Source of the DNA: Phycisphaerales bacterium
Lineage (GTDB): Bacteria; Planctomycetota; Phycisphaerae; UBA1845
Reading direction: 5' to 3'
Assembly (NCBI GenBank): GCA_020639115.1
Contig: JACKHG010000002.1
Coordinates: forward strand, 186,001 to 250,000
Length of the DNA stretch: 64,000 bases
The notes under the pieces are model-generated. The model saw nothing but the letters and a program-made list of their open reading frames with translations, ran no database searches and had not been told where the DNA came from. The translations under genes and the position numbers were made by a program. This document shows positions 19,087 to 27,574 of the stretch, one piece after another. Numbering within the stretch: the stretch's first letter is position 1; each line of letters begins with the position of its first letter.

Positions 19087-20505
19087 CTATTCCTCCAGAT
19101 GGAAATCGCCCGCGGCATTGTCCGCGAAGCTGTTCGCGGTGGCGATGTCCGCGTTGTAGTTCGCGCCGCGGATCCAAATTCCCCAACCCTCGCCGCCGCG
19201 CACCGTACCGTGGTCGATCTGCACGCGGCTGCCGTTCCAGACCACGATGGCCCCGTGCGACCACGGCGTGTTCTGCCCGGCGTACTCCACCACGAAGTAC
19301 TGCATGATGTTGCTCACCGAATTCGAGTCGCCGAAGTTGATGCCCATCCAGTAGCCCGGCGTCGGATCGACCGCGCTGAACACGATCGGCTCCGCGGCGG
19401 TCCCGACCGCGGTCAGAATGCCCGCGTCGGTCACGTCGAGCAGCAAATCATCCTCGAACAACATCCGCACGCCGGGCGCGATCGTGAGGTGCGCCTCGAG
19501 ATAGATCGAGCCGGTCACCTGGTAGTCCACATCGAGCGCGGGCATGGTCGTGTCCCGCGTGAGCGTCTGGTCGGTGCCGGCCCCGAGCAGCACCCGTTCG
19601 CGCGTGTTGCCGCTGAACGTGTTGGTCGCGTTGAGCGCCTCGACCTGCTGGATCAGCACGGTGGCAGCCCCCATCGCGTTGTCCGTAAGGACGTTGTTCT
19701 CCAGCGTCAGGCGCGCTTCGTACCCGTTGTTGCGTACCGCGAGACCCACGCCGGCGCTGTGCCGCAACGTGCAGTGCCGCAGGGCCAACCGCGTACCCTG
19801 CTCGATCACGAGGTCACCGCTGCTGGTGTCGTCCTCGTTGCCGGCGTACTCGACCGTGACGTACTCCAGCACGTTGCTGGTGGAGTTGGAGTCGCTGAAG
19901 AACACGCCCTGCCAGAACCCGGGCGTGGCGTCCTGGCCGGTGAGCACGATTGGGGCTGTCGCCGTGCCCACGAAGCTGGCGACGCCGTCATCCTCGATGA
20001 TCAGCCGGGCGGACCGGCCGAACTGGATGTGCACCCCCGGTTGAAGCGTCAGCGTCGCCCCGCCGTACACGTACACGTCGGACTCGACCAGGTACGTACC
20101 AGCCGGAATGCTCGTGTCCACGTTGATGTCCGACGTGATCGTGGTCGTCGGCGGCGCGCCGTCCTCCTCAAAAAGCGCAAGAACGTCCATCGACCCGGTC
20201 ACCATGACGACGGCTGGATTGCTGGTGCTCGTCGTGTCCCCGGACCAGCCGGCGAAGGACCAGCCCTCCGCCGGAGTGGCGGTCAGTTGAACCAGCGTGG
20301 GTTCGGTGAAGGGGACGGTCGCAGGCATATCGCTCTGGGCGTAGTTCCCTCCCGGGGAGCAGTCGATGCTGCCGCTGCCACTGATCTGCAGCGTCAGCTT
20401 CGTCTCGCCGGCATCGTCTCCGGAACTGCATCCCGCGGGTATCGCCGCCCCCCAGCCCAGTACGAACAAGCCCAGTGCGATGCGCCGCTTCGGTTGCGTG
20501 ACCAA
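19087..20505 (-). CDS. Lipoprotein with right-handed beta-helix repeats
   Basis: The product is 472 residues. The lipobox 'AIPAGCSS' follows a short signal. An InlB-type B-repeat motif ('PAEGWSFAGWSGD') comes next. The rest is a parallel beta-helix with an internal duplication of about 200 residues: 'GTATAPIVLTGQDATPGFWQ' recurs as 'GTAAEPIVFSAVDPTPGYWM', each followed by 'DSNSxSN' and 'VEYAG'. It is likely anchored on the outer surface; binding or carbohydrate activity is unknown. The start codon is TTG at 20505, and a textbook GAGGAGGT site seven bases upstream supports it. Confidence 0.8.
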   Translation of the reverse strand: MVTQPKRRIALGLFVLGWGAAIPAGCSSGDDAGETKLTLQISGSGSIDCSPGGNYAQSDMPATVPFTEPTLVQLTATPAEGWSFAGWSGDTTSTSNPAVVMVTGSMDVLALFEEDGAPPTTTITSDINVDTSIPAGTYLVESDVYVYGGATLTLQPGVHIQFGRSARLIIEDDGVASFVGTATAPIVLTGQDATPGFWQGVFFSDSNSTSNVLEYVTVEYAGNEDDTSSGDLVIEQGTRLALRHCTLRHSAGVGLAVRNNGYEARLTLENNVLTDNAMGAATVLIQQVEALNATNTFSGNTRERVLLGAGTDQTLTRDTTMPALDVDYQVTGSIYLEAHLTIAPGVRMLFEDDLLLDVTDAGILTAVGTAAEPIVFSAVDPTPGYWMGINFGDSNSVSNIMQYFVVEYAGQNTPWSHGAIVVWNGSRVQIDHGTVRGGEGWGIWIRGANYNADIATANSFADNAAGDFHLEE

Positions 20506-20767
20506 TGCACTACCTCCTCGGTGATGAGTAATTCTGCCGGGTTCAACAGCAGGACCCGGTCGTCAACCAGCGGGGGGCGGCACCGGGCGCCGACGCCTTG
20601 CGTACCATCGAGAGCCTGCGGGGGAAGAGCCGCTCGACCTGCGCGTGCCGCCGATAAACTGGCCAGCATGGCGAGCCGGTTGGGCAGGTGAAATCCCCCT
20701 ATTGAGGGGTATGCCGCATCTGCGTACGATAGTCCCTCCGGAGCGGTACAAGCGGCAGGTCGGCAGG

Positions 20768-21595
20768 ATGGGACAGGCGGGAAGGTTGCGGCTGAGCGAT
20801 GCGCAAAGCGTCTTCAGGTTGCTCGGAGAGGTACGGGAACTGGCCCGCGATGCCGCCCTGTGGCGGCGGCACGCCGTTGCGGGACTGCTGCGGCTCACCG
20901 GCGGCCACGTGGGCCTCTCGGCCCTGGAAGCCATTCCGATCCAGGGTACGGGTGCGGATGTCGCGATGCGCGTGGAGGTTGGCTGGGACGCGCCCTGGAA
21001 GCAACAGCGCCTCGCCGACTTCATTGCGCGCGGCGAGATCACCCGGCACCCGGGCTATGCCTTCCTGCGTGCGCACGCGCTGCGTCCATTCACCTGCTCA
21101 CGCGCCATGATGGTGGCTGACGCCGCCTGGTACGCGAGCGAGTCCGTCGAGCACTTCCACCGCGCCGTCGGGTGCGACGACTTTATCCACTCCCGCCGCC
21201 TCATCGCCGACAGTGGCTGGGCCGACATGCTCGTGCTGCATCGCCCCTGGGGTGAACCGCCTTTCGACGCGCGGGCGCGCCGAGTCGTGGCGCTGTTCCA
21301 CGATGAACTCGCCCGGCTCTGGCACGCACCGCCAACCAGCAACCACTGCGACTGTCCGCCGCATCTGCGCCGCCTGGTGGCGCAATTCCGGCAGGGGCGC
21401 AGCGAGAAGGAAGCCGCGGTTGCCCTGCGGCTCAGCCAGCACACGGTGCACGCTTATGCGAAGGAACTCTACCGCCGGCTCGACGTCCGGTCGCGCGGCG
21501 AGGCCATGGCTCGGCTCGGGTGGTGCGATTCGTTCACGCCGCAGGTGGTCATACCTTCCGGCCCGACGATGCCGCCCGCCGAGGCGCCCGCGTAG
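20768..21595 (+). CDS. LuxR-type HTH transcriptional regulator
   Basis: The product is about 275 residues. The C-terminal helix-turn-helix is clear: 'LVAQFRQGRSEKEAAVALRL' then 'SQHTVHAYAKELYRRLDVRS', the LuxR/FixJ pattern. The N-terminal 200 residues form a sensory-like domain with no receiver Asp pocket. The start is uncertain. The ATG at 20768 fits the usual opening (RLRLSDAQSVFRLLGEV), while ATG 20711 directly follows a small CCCC-TATTGA-GGGG inverted repeat. No dedicated target gene is adjacent. Confidence 0.75.
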   Translation: MGQAGRLRLSDAQSVFRLLGEVRELARDAALWRRHAVAGLLRLTGGHVGLSALEAIPIQGTGADVAMRVEVGWDAPWKQQRLADFIARGEITRHPGYAFLRAHALRPFTCSRAMMVADAAWYASESVEHFHRAVGCDDFIHSRRLIADSGWADMLVLHRPWGEPPFDARARRVVALFHDELARLWHAPPTSNHCDCPPHLRRLVAQFRQGRSEKEAAVALRLSQHTVHAYAKELYRRLDVRSRGEAMARLGWCDSFTPQVVIPSGPTMPPAEAPA

Positions 21596-21617
21596 GTGGC
21601 TGAGCCGCCCGCCGAGT

Positions 21618-22319
21618 TCAGTCCAACGGCTCGAAGAAACGGCCCCAGCGCGGAATGTAACCGTGGTTGCGATCCAGCGAGAACGCCACCCGCGACGAAC
21701 GCCCTACGATCTCCCGCCCCGCCACGAAGCCAAAGTACCGCGAGTCCGCGCTCTGGTCGCGGTTGTCGCCCATCACGAAGTACCGGTCGGGCGGAACGAC
21801 GATCGGCGCAAACGAGCGCCGCGCCGGCTGCTGCGGCGTGATCATCACCGTGTGCGGGTGGGCATCGAGCTGCTCGGTCGCGAACACGTGCTGCGGACGC
21901 AGCTCGGCGGGGATGCTCTCGAGCAGCTCATCGCTGGCCACGGCGTAGCCCAGCGGCTCGCCGTTGATCGTCACTTGGTTGTTCGTCATCGCCACCGTGT
22001 CGCCGGGGACGGCGATCACGCGCTTCACCAGCCGGTCCCCGTTCGCGGGCGAAAAGCAGATCACGATGTCGCCGCGCTGCGGCTCAGCCCACTCCGCCAG
22101 CCGCCACGACGTGAACGGCACCCGCAACCCGTACGCCAGCTTGTTCACCAGGATCCGATCGCCCTCCAGGATCGTCGGCTGCATCGAACCCGTCGGCACG
22201 TCGTTCCAGTCCGCGATTGCCGAGCGGAACGCGCCGCAGACGACGACCACGATCACGATCGGCATCACCCACTCGCGGCTGATCCGCCGCAACCAGGCTC
22301 GCACATCGATCCGCTTCAT
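21618..22319 (-). CDS. lepB: Signal peptidase I
   Basis: The product is 233 residues. One N-terminal membrane anchor precedes the catalytic serine box 'VPTGSMQPTILEGD' (Ser45). The general-base lysine is in 'DRLVKRVIAVPGD' (Lys99), and the conserved box E is 'YFVMGDNRDQSADSRYFGFV'. It cleaves Sec and Tat signal peptides at the outer face of the cytoplasmic membrane, and several exported proteins in this window would be substrates. A GGAGGG site lies seven bases before the ATG. It is divergent from the beta'-like gene. Confidence 0.95.
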   Translation of the reverse strand: MKRIDVRAWLRRISREWVMPIVIVVVVCGAFRSAIADWNDVPTGSMQPTILEGDRILVNKLAYGLRVPFTSWRLAEWAEPQRGDIVICFSPANGDRLVKRVIAVPGDTVAMTNNQVTINGEPLGYAVASDELLESIPAELRPQHVFATEQLDAHPHTVMITPQQPARRSFAPIVVPPDRYFVMGDNRDQSADSRYFGFVAGREIVGRSSRVAFSLDRNHGYIPRWGRFFEPLD

Positions 22320-22536
22320 ACCTGGCCCTCCGAATGTCTGGCTGAACCTTGAGATGCCCGCCGAATCGGGTCGTCTTCCCTCCTATCGGCGTGCTACGGG
22401 CCCGCGGGCGCTGCGGTTCGTAGGATTTCGTCGCCTTCGCCGCTCCCGGGCCGTTCCTGGCTGGATTGACCCGCGGGGTAGGCCGTAACATGTACGCAGG
22501 CGGTGCCGGCCGGCCCGCGCGGCAGACGAGGTGATT

Positions 22537-23214
22537 ATGGGCGAATCCGTCGAGGCACATCTGGAACGTTACATCGCCGCCCGCTCCGCCCAGGTTCGCA
22601 CGTGGTCGCACGGCCGGCTCAAGCGCCGCCTGCGGCCCTTCGAGCACCGCGACGACTGGACGCAGGTGCAGGGCACGATCTGGGACCAGCGGATCTTCGG
22701 ACCCTACGAGGGGTACCGCTGCGCCTGCGGCCGCTTCGACGGCCAGGAGTACTCCGGGGCGACCTGCCCGACGTGCGGCGTGCCGGCGATGTGGAAGCAG
22801 GGGCGCCGCTACCGCTTCGGGCACATCAACCTCATTGGTGGAATCACCATTCCGCATCCGTTCTTCTCCGACGCCGAGCCGCTCGATGCCATCCCCGTCG
22901 TTCCCGGGATCTACTGGGAGAGTCCCGAGCGCATCGCCCTCGCCGAGGCCTACGAGGAATTGCTCCACCAGGCGCTCATTCTCGCCCGGCCCGAGGACAT
23001 CCAGGGCGCCTACGGCGTCGTCCTCGCCCATTTGGAAAAATACTACGAGCATGCGCCCGCCTGGGACCCCTACGAATCACTGCGTATCGCCCGCGGCATG
23101 CTGCTCGTGCCCAATCCGGACTACGTGCCCTCGGTCGAGGAGCACGAGAAGATGATCGAACCGGTCGAGGAGGACGACGGCGTCGACTGGGACAACATCC
23201 CGCTCGCCGACTGA
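22537..23214 (+). CDS. Free-standing homologue of the RNA polymerase beta' N-terminal zinc-binding region
   Basis: The product is about 225 residues. Residues 20-97 match the start of RpoC: 'VRTWSHGRLK' (RpoC IRSWSFGEVK), 'QRIFGPYEGYRCACG' (ARIFGPVKDYECLCG), 'TCPTCGV' (ICEKCGV) and 'GRRYRFGHINL' (VRRERMGHIEL). The four zinc Cys (62, 64, 77, 80) have exactly the beta' spacing, with 12 residues between the pairs. The similarity fades after about residue 120 ('VPGIYWESPE' versus 'VLYFESYVV'). The catalytic NADFDGD part and everything beyond is absent, and the protein ends in an acidic tail ('VEEDDGVDWDNIPLAD'). It could bind DNA downstream of RNAP, mimic beta', or join a partial polymerase; this is inference. 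GAGGTG four bases before the ATG decides the start. It leads an operon with the two following genes. Confidence 0.85.
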   Translation: MGESVEAHLERYIAARSAQVRTWSHGRLKRRLRPFEHRDDWTQVQGTIWDQRIFGPYEGYRCACGRFDGQEYSGATCPTCGVPAMWKQGRRYRFGHINLIGGITIPHPFFSDAEPLDAIPVVPGIYWESPERIALAEAYEELLHQALILARPEDIQGAYGVVLAHLEKYYEHAPAWDPYESLRIARGMLLVPNPDYVPSVEEHEKMIEPVEEDDGVDWDNIPLAD

Positions 23215-23243
23215 AGCGCGCCGCCCGCCGCCGGAACCCCACG

Positions 23244-23834
23244 ATGCCCCGCCGAGCGATCAGCGTGTTTGGAAGTTCCCAACCGCGCCCGGGCGACCCG
23301 GCCTACGCGACCGCGTGCACCGTGGGCCGCCGCCTCGCCGAGGTCGGATTCGACCTGATCAACGGGGGACACGCCGGCACCATGGCGGCGGTCAGCGCCG
23401 GCGGACGCGCCGGGGGCGCCCGCGTGCTCGGCGTCACCTGCAGCCCGCTGCGGGCGCTCCGCGCTGCGCCGCTCAATGCCGATCTGCACGACGTGATCGC
23501 AGCCCCGACGCTGCTCGCCCGCATCGAGATCATGATGCGCCGGGCGAGCGGATACGTGATTCTGCCCGCGGGCACCGGAACCCTGGCGGAACTCGCCGTG
23601 GTGTGGGACCATGTGGCCAAGGGCCTGATCGCCCCGCGACCCATCGTGTTCCTCGCCGCAAGCTGGGAGCCGGCGATCGCCGCGGCGAACGCGGGCGCGG
23701 CTGCGAACGCGCTGCTGCGCCGGGCCGCCGACCCCGAAGAAGTCGTCCGCATCATCTCCGCCGAGGCCGTCACCCTGCCGGAGGCGGAGCGAACCTATAC
23801 CGCAGGATTGGAGCTGCGCCGTGCCGACGCCTGA
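23244..23834 (+). CDS. LOG-family / TIGR00725-like Rossmann nucleotide-binding protein
   Basis: The product is 196 residues. It has 'ISVFGSSQPRPGDPAYATA' at the N-terminus, 'LINGGHAGTMAAVSAGGRAG' in the middle and 'VILPAGTGTLAELAVVWDH' in the C-terminal half. The last is the PGGxGTxxE-like motif of the lysine-decarboxylase-like (LOG) superfamily, with the first Gly replaced by Ala. LOG enzymes release cytokinin-type bases from nucleotides; many bacterial members are of unknown function. It starts 29 bases after the beta'-like gene and overlaps the next gene by 14 bases. Confidence 0.85.
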   Translation: MPRRAISVFGSSQPRPGDPAYATACTVGRRLAEVGFDLINGGHAGTMAAVSAGGRAGGARVLGVTCSPLRALRAAPLNADLHDVIAAPTLLARIEIMMRRASGYVILPAGTGTLAELAVVWDHVAKGLIAPRPIVFLAASWEPAIAAANAGAAANALLRRAADPEEVVRIISAEAVTLPEAERTYTAGLELRRADA

Positions 23835-24186
23835 CACGCAGACCACCGTCGCCGAACTCAAGAAACTGATGGACGACTTCGTCGTCGCCCGCAACTGGCG
23901 GCAGTTTCACGACCCCAAGAACCTCTCCGCCTCGATCGCCATCGAGGCCGCAGAACTCATGGAACACTTCCAGTGGCTGCACAGCGACAACGTGCGCGCG
24001 GTGAAACACGACGAGAAGGAGATGACCAACATCCGCGAGGAGGTTGCCGACATCCTCGCCTACCTGCTCAGCTTCGCCACGGCGATGGACATCGACCTCG
24101 CCGACGCGCTCCGCGCCAAGATGAAGAAAAACGAGCAGAAATACCCGGTGGACAAGTTCTACGGCTCGTTCAAGCCGCGCATGTGA
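23821..24186 (+). CDS. MazG-like nucleotide pyrophosphohydrolase
   Basis: The product is 121 residues. The all-alpha NTP-PPase fold is shown by the paired acidic motifs 'AIEAAELMEHFQWLHSD' (ExxE) and 'IREEVADILAYLLSFATAMD' (ExxxD). These bind Mg2+ and the triphosphate. Family members hydrolyse non-canonical dNTPs such as dCTP analogues to monophosphates. The GTG start at 23821 overlaps the preceding gene by 14 bases, which suggests translational coupling. Confidence 0.9.
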   Translation: MPTPDTQTTVAELKKLMDDFVVARNWRQFHDPKNLSASIAIEAAELMEHFQWLHSDNVRAVKHDEKEMTNIREEVADILAYLLSFATAMDIDLADALRAKMKKNEQKYPVDKFYGSFKPRM

Positions 24187-24192
24187 CCGCGG

Positions 24193-24816
24193 TCATTTCG
24201 TCGCCGCCGGCACCCGGGCCGCGACCGCGTCGATCAGCGTCCGCCACGAACTGATCGCCCCCGGGAATTCGTACGTGAGGATATCCCCAAGCAGCACGTG
24301 ATCCTGCGCCTCGACCGTCTCCTTGAGCTGCTGGAGCCGCTCGAGCGGCTCGGCCATCAGCTCCGGCAGCGCTCGCCCGTCCAGCTCGAGCCCCTCCGGA
24401 TCGATGTCCAGCACCGCGATCGCGTTGCAGATGCCCTCGTGCACCTGCAGCCAGGCCTGGCAGCACTCGGCGAGCCGCGGCAGCGCCACACCCGCCTTGC
24501 CCTGCGCCAGCATCTCGACCACCTGCGCGATCGCCTGCTCCGAGGCGTCCAGCAACCGGCCCGCCGTGGCCAGCGCCTCCTGCACCAACGCTTCCGGCTC
24601 AGCCGTGTGCATATCGATCCGCCCGAAGCCCTCCGCCGGCTGGGCGAGCTTGTCGGCGAACCCCTGCCCGGTGACATCCATGCCATCACAGGCGATGCTT
24701 ACGATCAACCGTCGGCGCTCGACGCTGCGCTCCTTCACCGCGTCAACCACGTCACTCAACGGCGCGCTCGGCCCCACGCCCGGATCCGTCCGGCAGTCAT
24801 CGACGTACAGTTCCAT
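24193..24816 (-). CDS. Hypothetical helical protein
   Basis: This is a 207-residue protein I do not recognise. It opens 'MELYVDDCRTDPGVGPSAPL', has one central beta segment ('RLIVSIACDGMDV') and is then almost entirely helical and acidic ('EALATAGRLLDASEQAIAQV', 'LMAEPLERLQQLKETVEAQD'). It has no signal or membrane segment. GGGGAG six bases before the ATG at 24816 decides the start over a longer frame that would run into the hairpin repeat upstream. It is convergent with the MazG-like gene, with a gap of only six bases. Confidence 0.65.
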   Translation of the reverse strand: MELYVDDCRTDPGVGPSAPLSDVVDAVKERSVERRRLIVSIACDGMDVTGQGFADKLAQPAEGFGRIDMHTAEPEALVQEALATAGRLLDASEQAIAQVVEMLAQGKAGVALPRLAECCQAWLQVHEGICNAIAVLDIDPEGLELDGRALPELMAEPLERLQQLKETVEAQDHVLLGDILTYEFPGAISSWRTLIDAVAARVPAATK

Positions 24817-24848
24817 CTGTAACTCCCCGCGTGAAGCCCCGTTCTCGT

Positions 24849-25000
24849 GTGCCACTGTGCTCGAGCAGTGCAGAAATCCCAGCGCACCAGCGTGCCACTG
24901 CTCTTGAGCAGTGCAGAAATTCCCGCGCACCAGCGTGCCACTGCTCTTGAGCAGTGCAGAAATCCCAGCGCCCAGTGTGCCACTGCTCTTGAGCAGTGCT
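24849..25000. repeat. Four-unit tandem hairpin repeat, 42-43 bp period
   Basis: Units begin at 24849, 24892, 24935 and 24977. Each begins GTGCCACTGCTCTTGAGCAGTGC, a near-perfect hairpin (CACTGCTC-TT-GAGCAGTG), followed by AGAAATCCCAGCGCACCA. The first unit is slightly decayed and the last has lost its tail. The array lies just upstream of the hypothetical gene that starts at 24816. It does not share sequence with the array at 4547 but has the same organisation. Confidence 0.85.
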
Positions 25001-25097
25001 TCAACCCCGGCGCGTGCAGCCGCCTTCGCCAGCGGCCCTGCCGCCTCTGGTGTGTTACGGAAGTCCCCGGCGGAGAACTTGAAGGAAACTGCTGCCG

Positions 25098-25874
25098 TCA
25101 GCCGGCGGCATTGGCACGCGGGGGCGCCAGCGGGTCAAACGGCGGCGGCGGCCCCCACTCGCCCAGCGCCGCCATCAGATCGGATGTGCCGATCGGCCGC
25201 GGAACCGCATACGCCTCGCCGTAGGCGAATCCCGCCATGGCCCCCTCGTAACCCGCGATGCTGCGGATCACGTGCTCCACGTGTGCGAGCCGCACGCCGT
25301 CGAACTGCGAGCGGTACGCCCGCACCGCCTCCAGCTTCTTCTCGATCGTCTCGCCGATGTCGACGACGATCCGCGACGGAAAGAAATTCGCCTCGGCTGC
25401 CATGGGCACGACGCGGTACAGCAGGTGGTCCATCCGGTGCGGCTCCGTCCCGCCGAACCGGTCGTCCCACTTCGTAAGCTGCGAGTAGAACCGTGCAGCC
25501 TCGGTGATCAGTTGCGCCTGGTAATGGTCGGGCGAGGCAGCCACCGTGCGGCCAGCCATACCCACCAGGACCTTGGGCTTGTAGCGCCGCAGCACGGTCG
25601 CCAGGACGTAGCGGTTCTCCGGGCAGTCCATCAGCACCCGGTTGGGCATGGTCAGCGTCTCGCACACGTGCGCGCCGAGGATCTCGGCGGCTGCGTGCGT
25701 CTCCTCCGCGCGCGTCTCGGGCGTCCCCCGGGGGGTGGGTTCCCCGTTGGTCATGTGGAACATGCCCACGCGATAGCCCTGCTGCACGCAGCGGGCGATC
25801 GCGCCCCCCATGCCGATCTCCAGGTCGTCCGGATGCGGTGCCGTGAAAACGATGTCCAGTCGGTCTGTGCTCAT
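25098..25874 (-). CDS. PIG-L / LmbE-like deacetylase
   Basis: The product is 258 residues. The zinc site is in 'APHPDDLEIGMGGAIARCVQ' near the N-terminus, followed by 'THAAAEILGAH', and the later His lies in 'HVEHVIRS'. PIG-L proteins remove N-acetyl groups from GlcNAc-type sugars, as in bacillithiol and mycothiol synthesis. The 'MTNGEPTPRGTPETRAEET' motif fits the BshB1 branch, but no bshA or bshC was seen. A second family member lies at 61857. Confidence 0.88.
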   Translation of the reverse strand: MSTDRLDIVFTAPHPDDLEIGMGGAIARCVQQGYRVGMFHMTNGEPTPRGTPETRAEETHAAAEILGAHVCETLTMPNRVLMDCPENRYVLATVLRRYKPKVLVGMAGRTVAASPDHYQAQLITEAARFYSQLTKWDDRFGGTEPHRMDHLLYRVVPMAAEANFFPSRIVVDIGETIEKKLEAVRAYRSQFDGVRLAHVEHVIRSIAGYEGAMAGFAYGEAYAVPRPIGTSDLMAALGEWGPPPPFDPLAPPRANAAG

Positions 25875-25988
25875 GTCGCCTCGCGCGTGCCTGTGGGCCT
25901 GTTTCGGCAAGTAATATAGCGCTGCCCCCCCGGCCCAACAAGGCAGCCAGCGCTGGCCAAGCCGCCCGCGAGCCGCTAAAACGCAGCC

Positions 25989-26489
25989 ATGTCGAGACGC
26001 CGGATCGAGGACAGCGACCGCGAGGCCATCGCCCGCTTCATCGAGGAGCACTGGCACAGCCGGCTCGTGATGAGCCGTGGGCGGCGGTATTTCCCGCACG
26101 AGCAGGAAGGGTTCATCGAGTGGCGCGACGGCCGGATCGTCGGTCTGCTGACCATGGCCTACGAGGACGAGGCGCTGCAGGTCCTGACCCTCAACAGCAC
26201 GCTGGAGGGGGAGCGGATCGGCTCGTCGCTGATGCTCATGGCCATCGACGACGCCCGCCAGCGGTCGATCACGCGCATCTGGCTCACCACCACCAACGAC
26301 AACATGCGCGCGTTCGGGTTCTACCAGCGCCTGGGCTTCCGCATCGTCCAGGTGAATGTCGGCGCCGTCGACGAGGCCCGCAAGGTCAAGCCGCAGATCC
26401 CCGAGGTCGGCCAGGGCGGCATCCCCATCCACGACGAGGTCGTCTTCGAGCTGCGCATTGAGGCGTACACCTGCGAAGACGATACCTGA
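25989..26489 (+). CDS. GNAT family N-acetyltransferase
   Basis: The product is 166 residues. The acetyl-CoA site is in 'NSTLEGERIGSSLMLMAIDD', where the usual Q/RxxGxG/A motif is relaxed to ERIGSS. The following 'NDNMRAFGFYQRLGFRIV' is a classic GNAT C-terminal strand-helix. The substrate is unknown. It is divergent from the PIG-L gene, with a 114-base gap, and its 3' end faces the ADP-ribosylglycohydrolase gene. Confidence 0.88.
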   Translation: MSRRRIEDSDREAIARFIEEHWHSRLVMSRGRRYFPHEQEGFIEWRDGRIVGLLTMAYEDEALQVLTLNSTLEGERIGSSLMLMAIDDARQRSITRIWLTTTNDNMRAFGFYQRLGFRIVQVNVGAVDEARKVKPQIPEVGQGGIPIHDEVVFELRIEAYTCEDDT

Positions 26490-26538
26490 CGGCGCTGAAT
26501 CGCTCCGTCAATCAGCGTCACCGCAAGATCCGTGCGGA

Positions 26539-27438
26539 TCAATCCCAACCGTCGAGTGGCTCGCGGCGCCGTAGCCACTCCTTCGGGAGCCCCTCTCGCC
26601 CAACCGAGAGCGCCACGATGCCGCCAACTATGGCGCACGTCGTGTCAACATCGCCCAATCCTCCCGCCGTCGTCCAGAGCGCATCGGTGAAGTCGTCGAG
26701 GTGAGCCGCGGCGCTCCAGAGCGCAAACGGGACCGTGTCACTCGCGAGGACGTTTTGTCCGCTGCCCAGCGCCGTCGCCACGATTTCAGGCGCGGCACTC
26801 GGATCGAACGTCATCGCCTTGGCAATTCCATCGCGGGTGGCGCCGTCCGGAGTCCACCGATGCGCGGTCTCGAGCAACATTGGCCCCCGATCGGCTGAGC
26901 GCTCCAGGGTACAGGCGGCGGCTGCCCCCACCGCGATCGCGATGGCGCCGGCTTCGCCTTCCGGATGGGCGTGGGTGACGTATGCGGAGGCAGCCGCTTC
27001 CATCACCACGCGTTCGACGTCGTCGGCGAAGTACGCGCCAACGGGCGCGGCGCGCATGGCTCCGCCATTGCCCATGGAGCCCTGCCCGCCGAAGAGCGCG
27101 GGAGAAGCGGTTCGCCAGTCGGCGCCGGCAGCGATGCTGTCGAGCAGGCGCATCGCGCCCGCCCCGTAGCCGCGGTGCGGCTGACGTCGGAAGCGCCGCG
27201 CGAAGAGCCGGGCGAGCGTATCGGGCTCGATCTGCCCATGCTCGGCCAGCACATCGACGATGCTCAGCGCCATGACCGTATCGTCGGTGTAAAACCAGGG
27301 CCCGTCCGGTGCTTCGCGATAGGGAATGCGATGGACGAGCGCGGGCTCGAAGAAGCACTCGCCGAAGGCGTCGCCGAGCGCGAGCCCTTCCAGCGCAAGT
27401 CGAGCACGCTGCAGAGGATCGGATATTTCAGGTTTCAT
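26539..27438 (-). CDS. ADP-ribosylglycohydrolase family protein
   Basis: The product is 299 residues. Family motifs appear in order: 'GLALGDAFGECFF', metal-binding 'YTDDTVMALSIVDVL', 'GNGGAMRAAPVG', 'YVTHAHPEGEAGAIAIA' and 'GGLGDVDTTCAIVGGIVAL'. The two Asp clusters coordinate two Mg2+, as in DraG and ARH enzymes. These remove ADP-ribose from proteins or other acceptors, and some bacterial members act on nucleic acids or small molecules. No ADP-ribosyltransferase is adjacent. The start at 27438 gives MKPEISDPLQRARLALEGLA, the usual opening. Confidence 0.92.
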   Translation of the reverse strand: MKPEISDPLQRARLALEGLALGDAFGECFFEPALVHRIPYREAPDGPWFYTDDTVMALSIVDVLAEHGQIEPDTLARLFARRFRRQPHRGYGAGAMRLLDSIAAGADWRTASPALFGGQGSMGNGGAMRAAPVGAYFADDVERVVMEAAASAYVTHAHPEGEAGAIAIAVGAAAACTLERSADRGPMLLETAHRWTPDGATRDGIAKAMTFDPSAAPEIVATALGSGQNVLASDTVPFALWSAAAHLDDFTDALWTTAGGLGDVDTTCAIVGGIVALSVGREGLPKEWLRRREPLDGWD

Positions 27439-27574
27439 GACAGCGCCTCGCCGATTCGACCTCAACCGCCAGCCGACGGATCGGAGCATACCACGGCGCT
27501 GCGGGCGCAGACAGCGTCCGAGCCCGGTCGATCCTGCCACGCTGGTGGATTGAGTGAAAGCGAATTCGCAGCAG

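Noticed and set aside
24849..25000. Reading the second hairpin array as a CRISPR
   Set aside because: No variable spacers between units; the whole 42-43 bp unit repeats.
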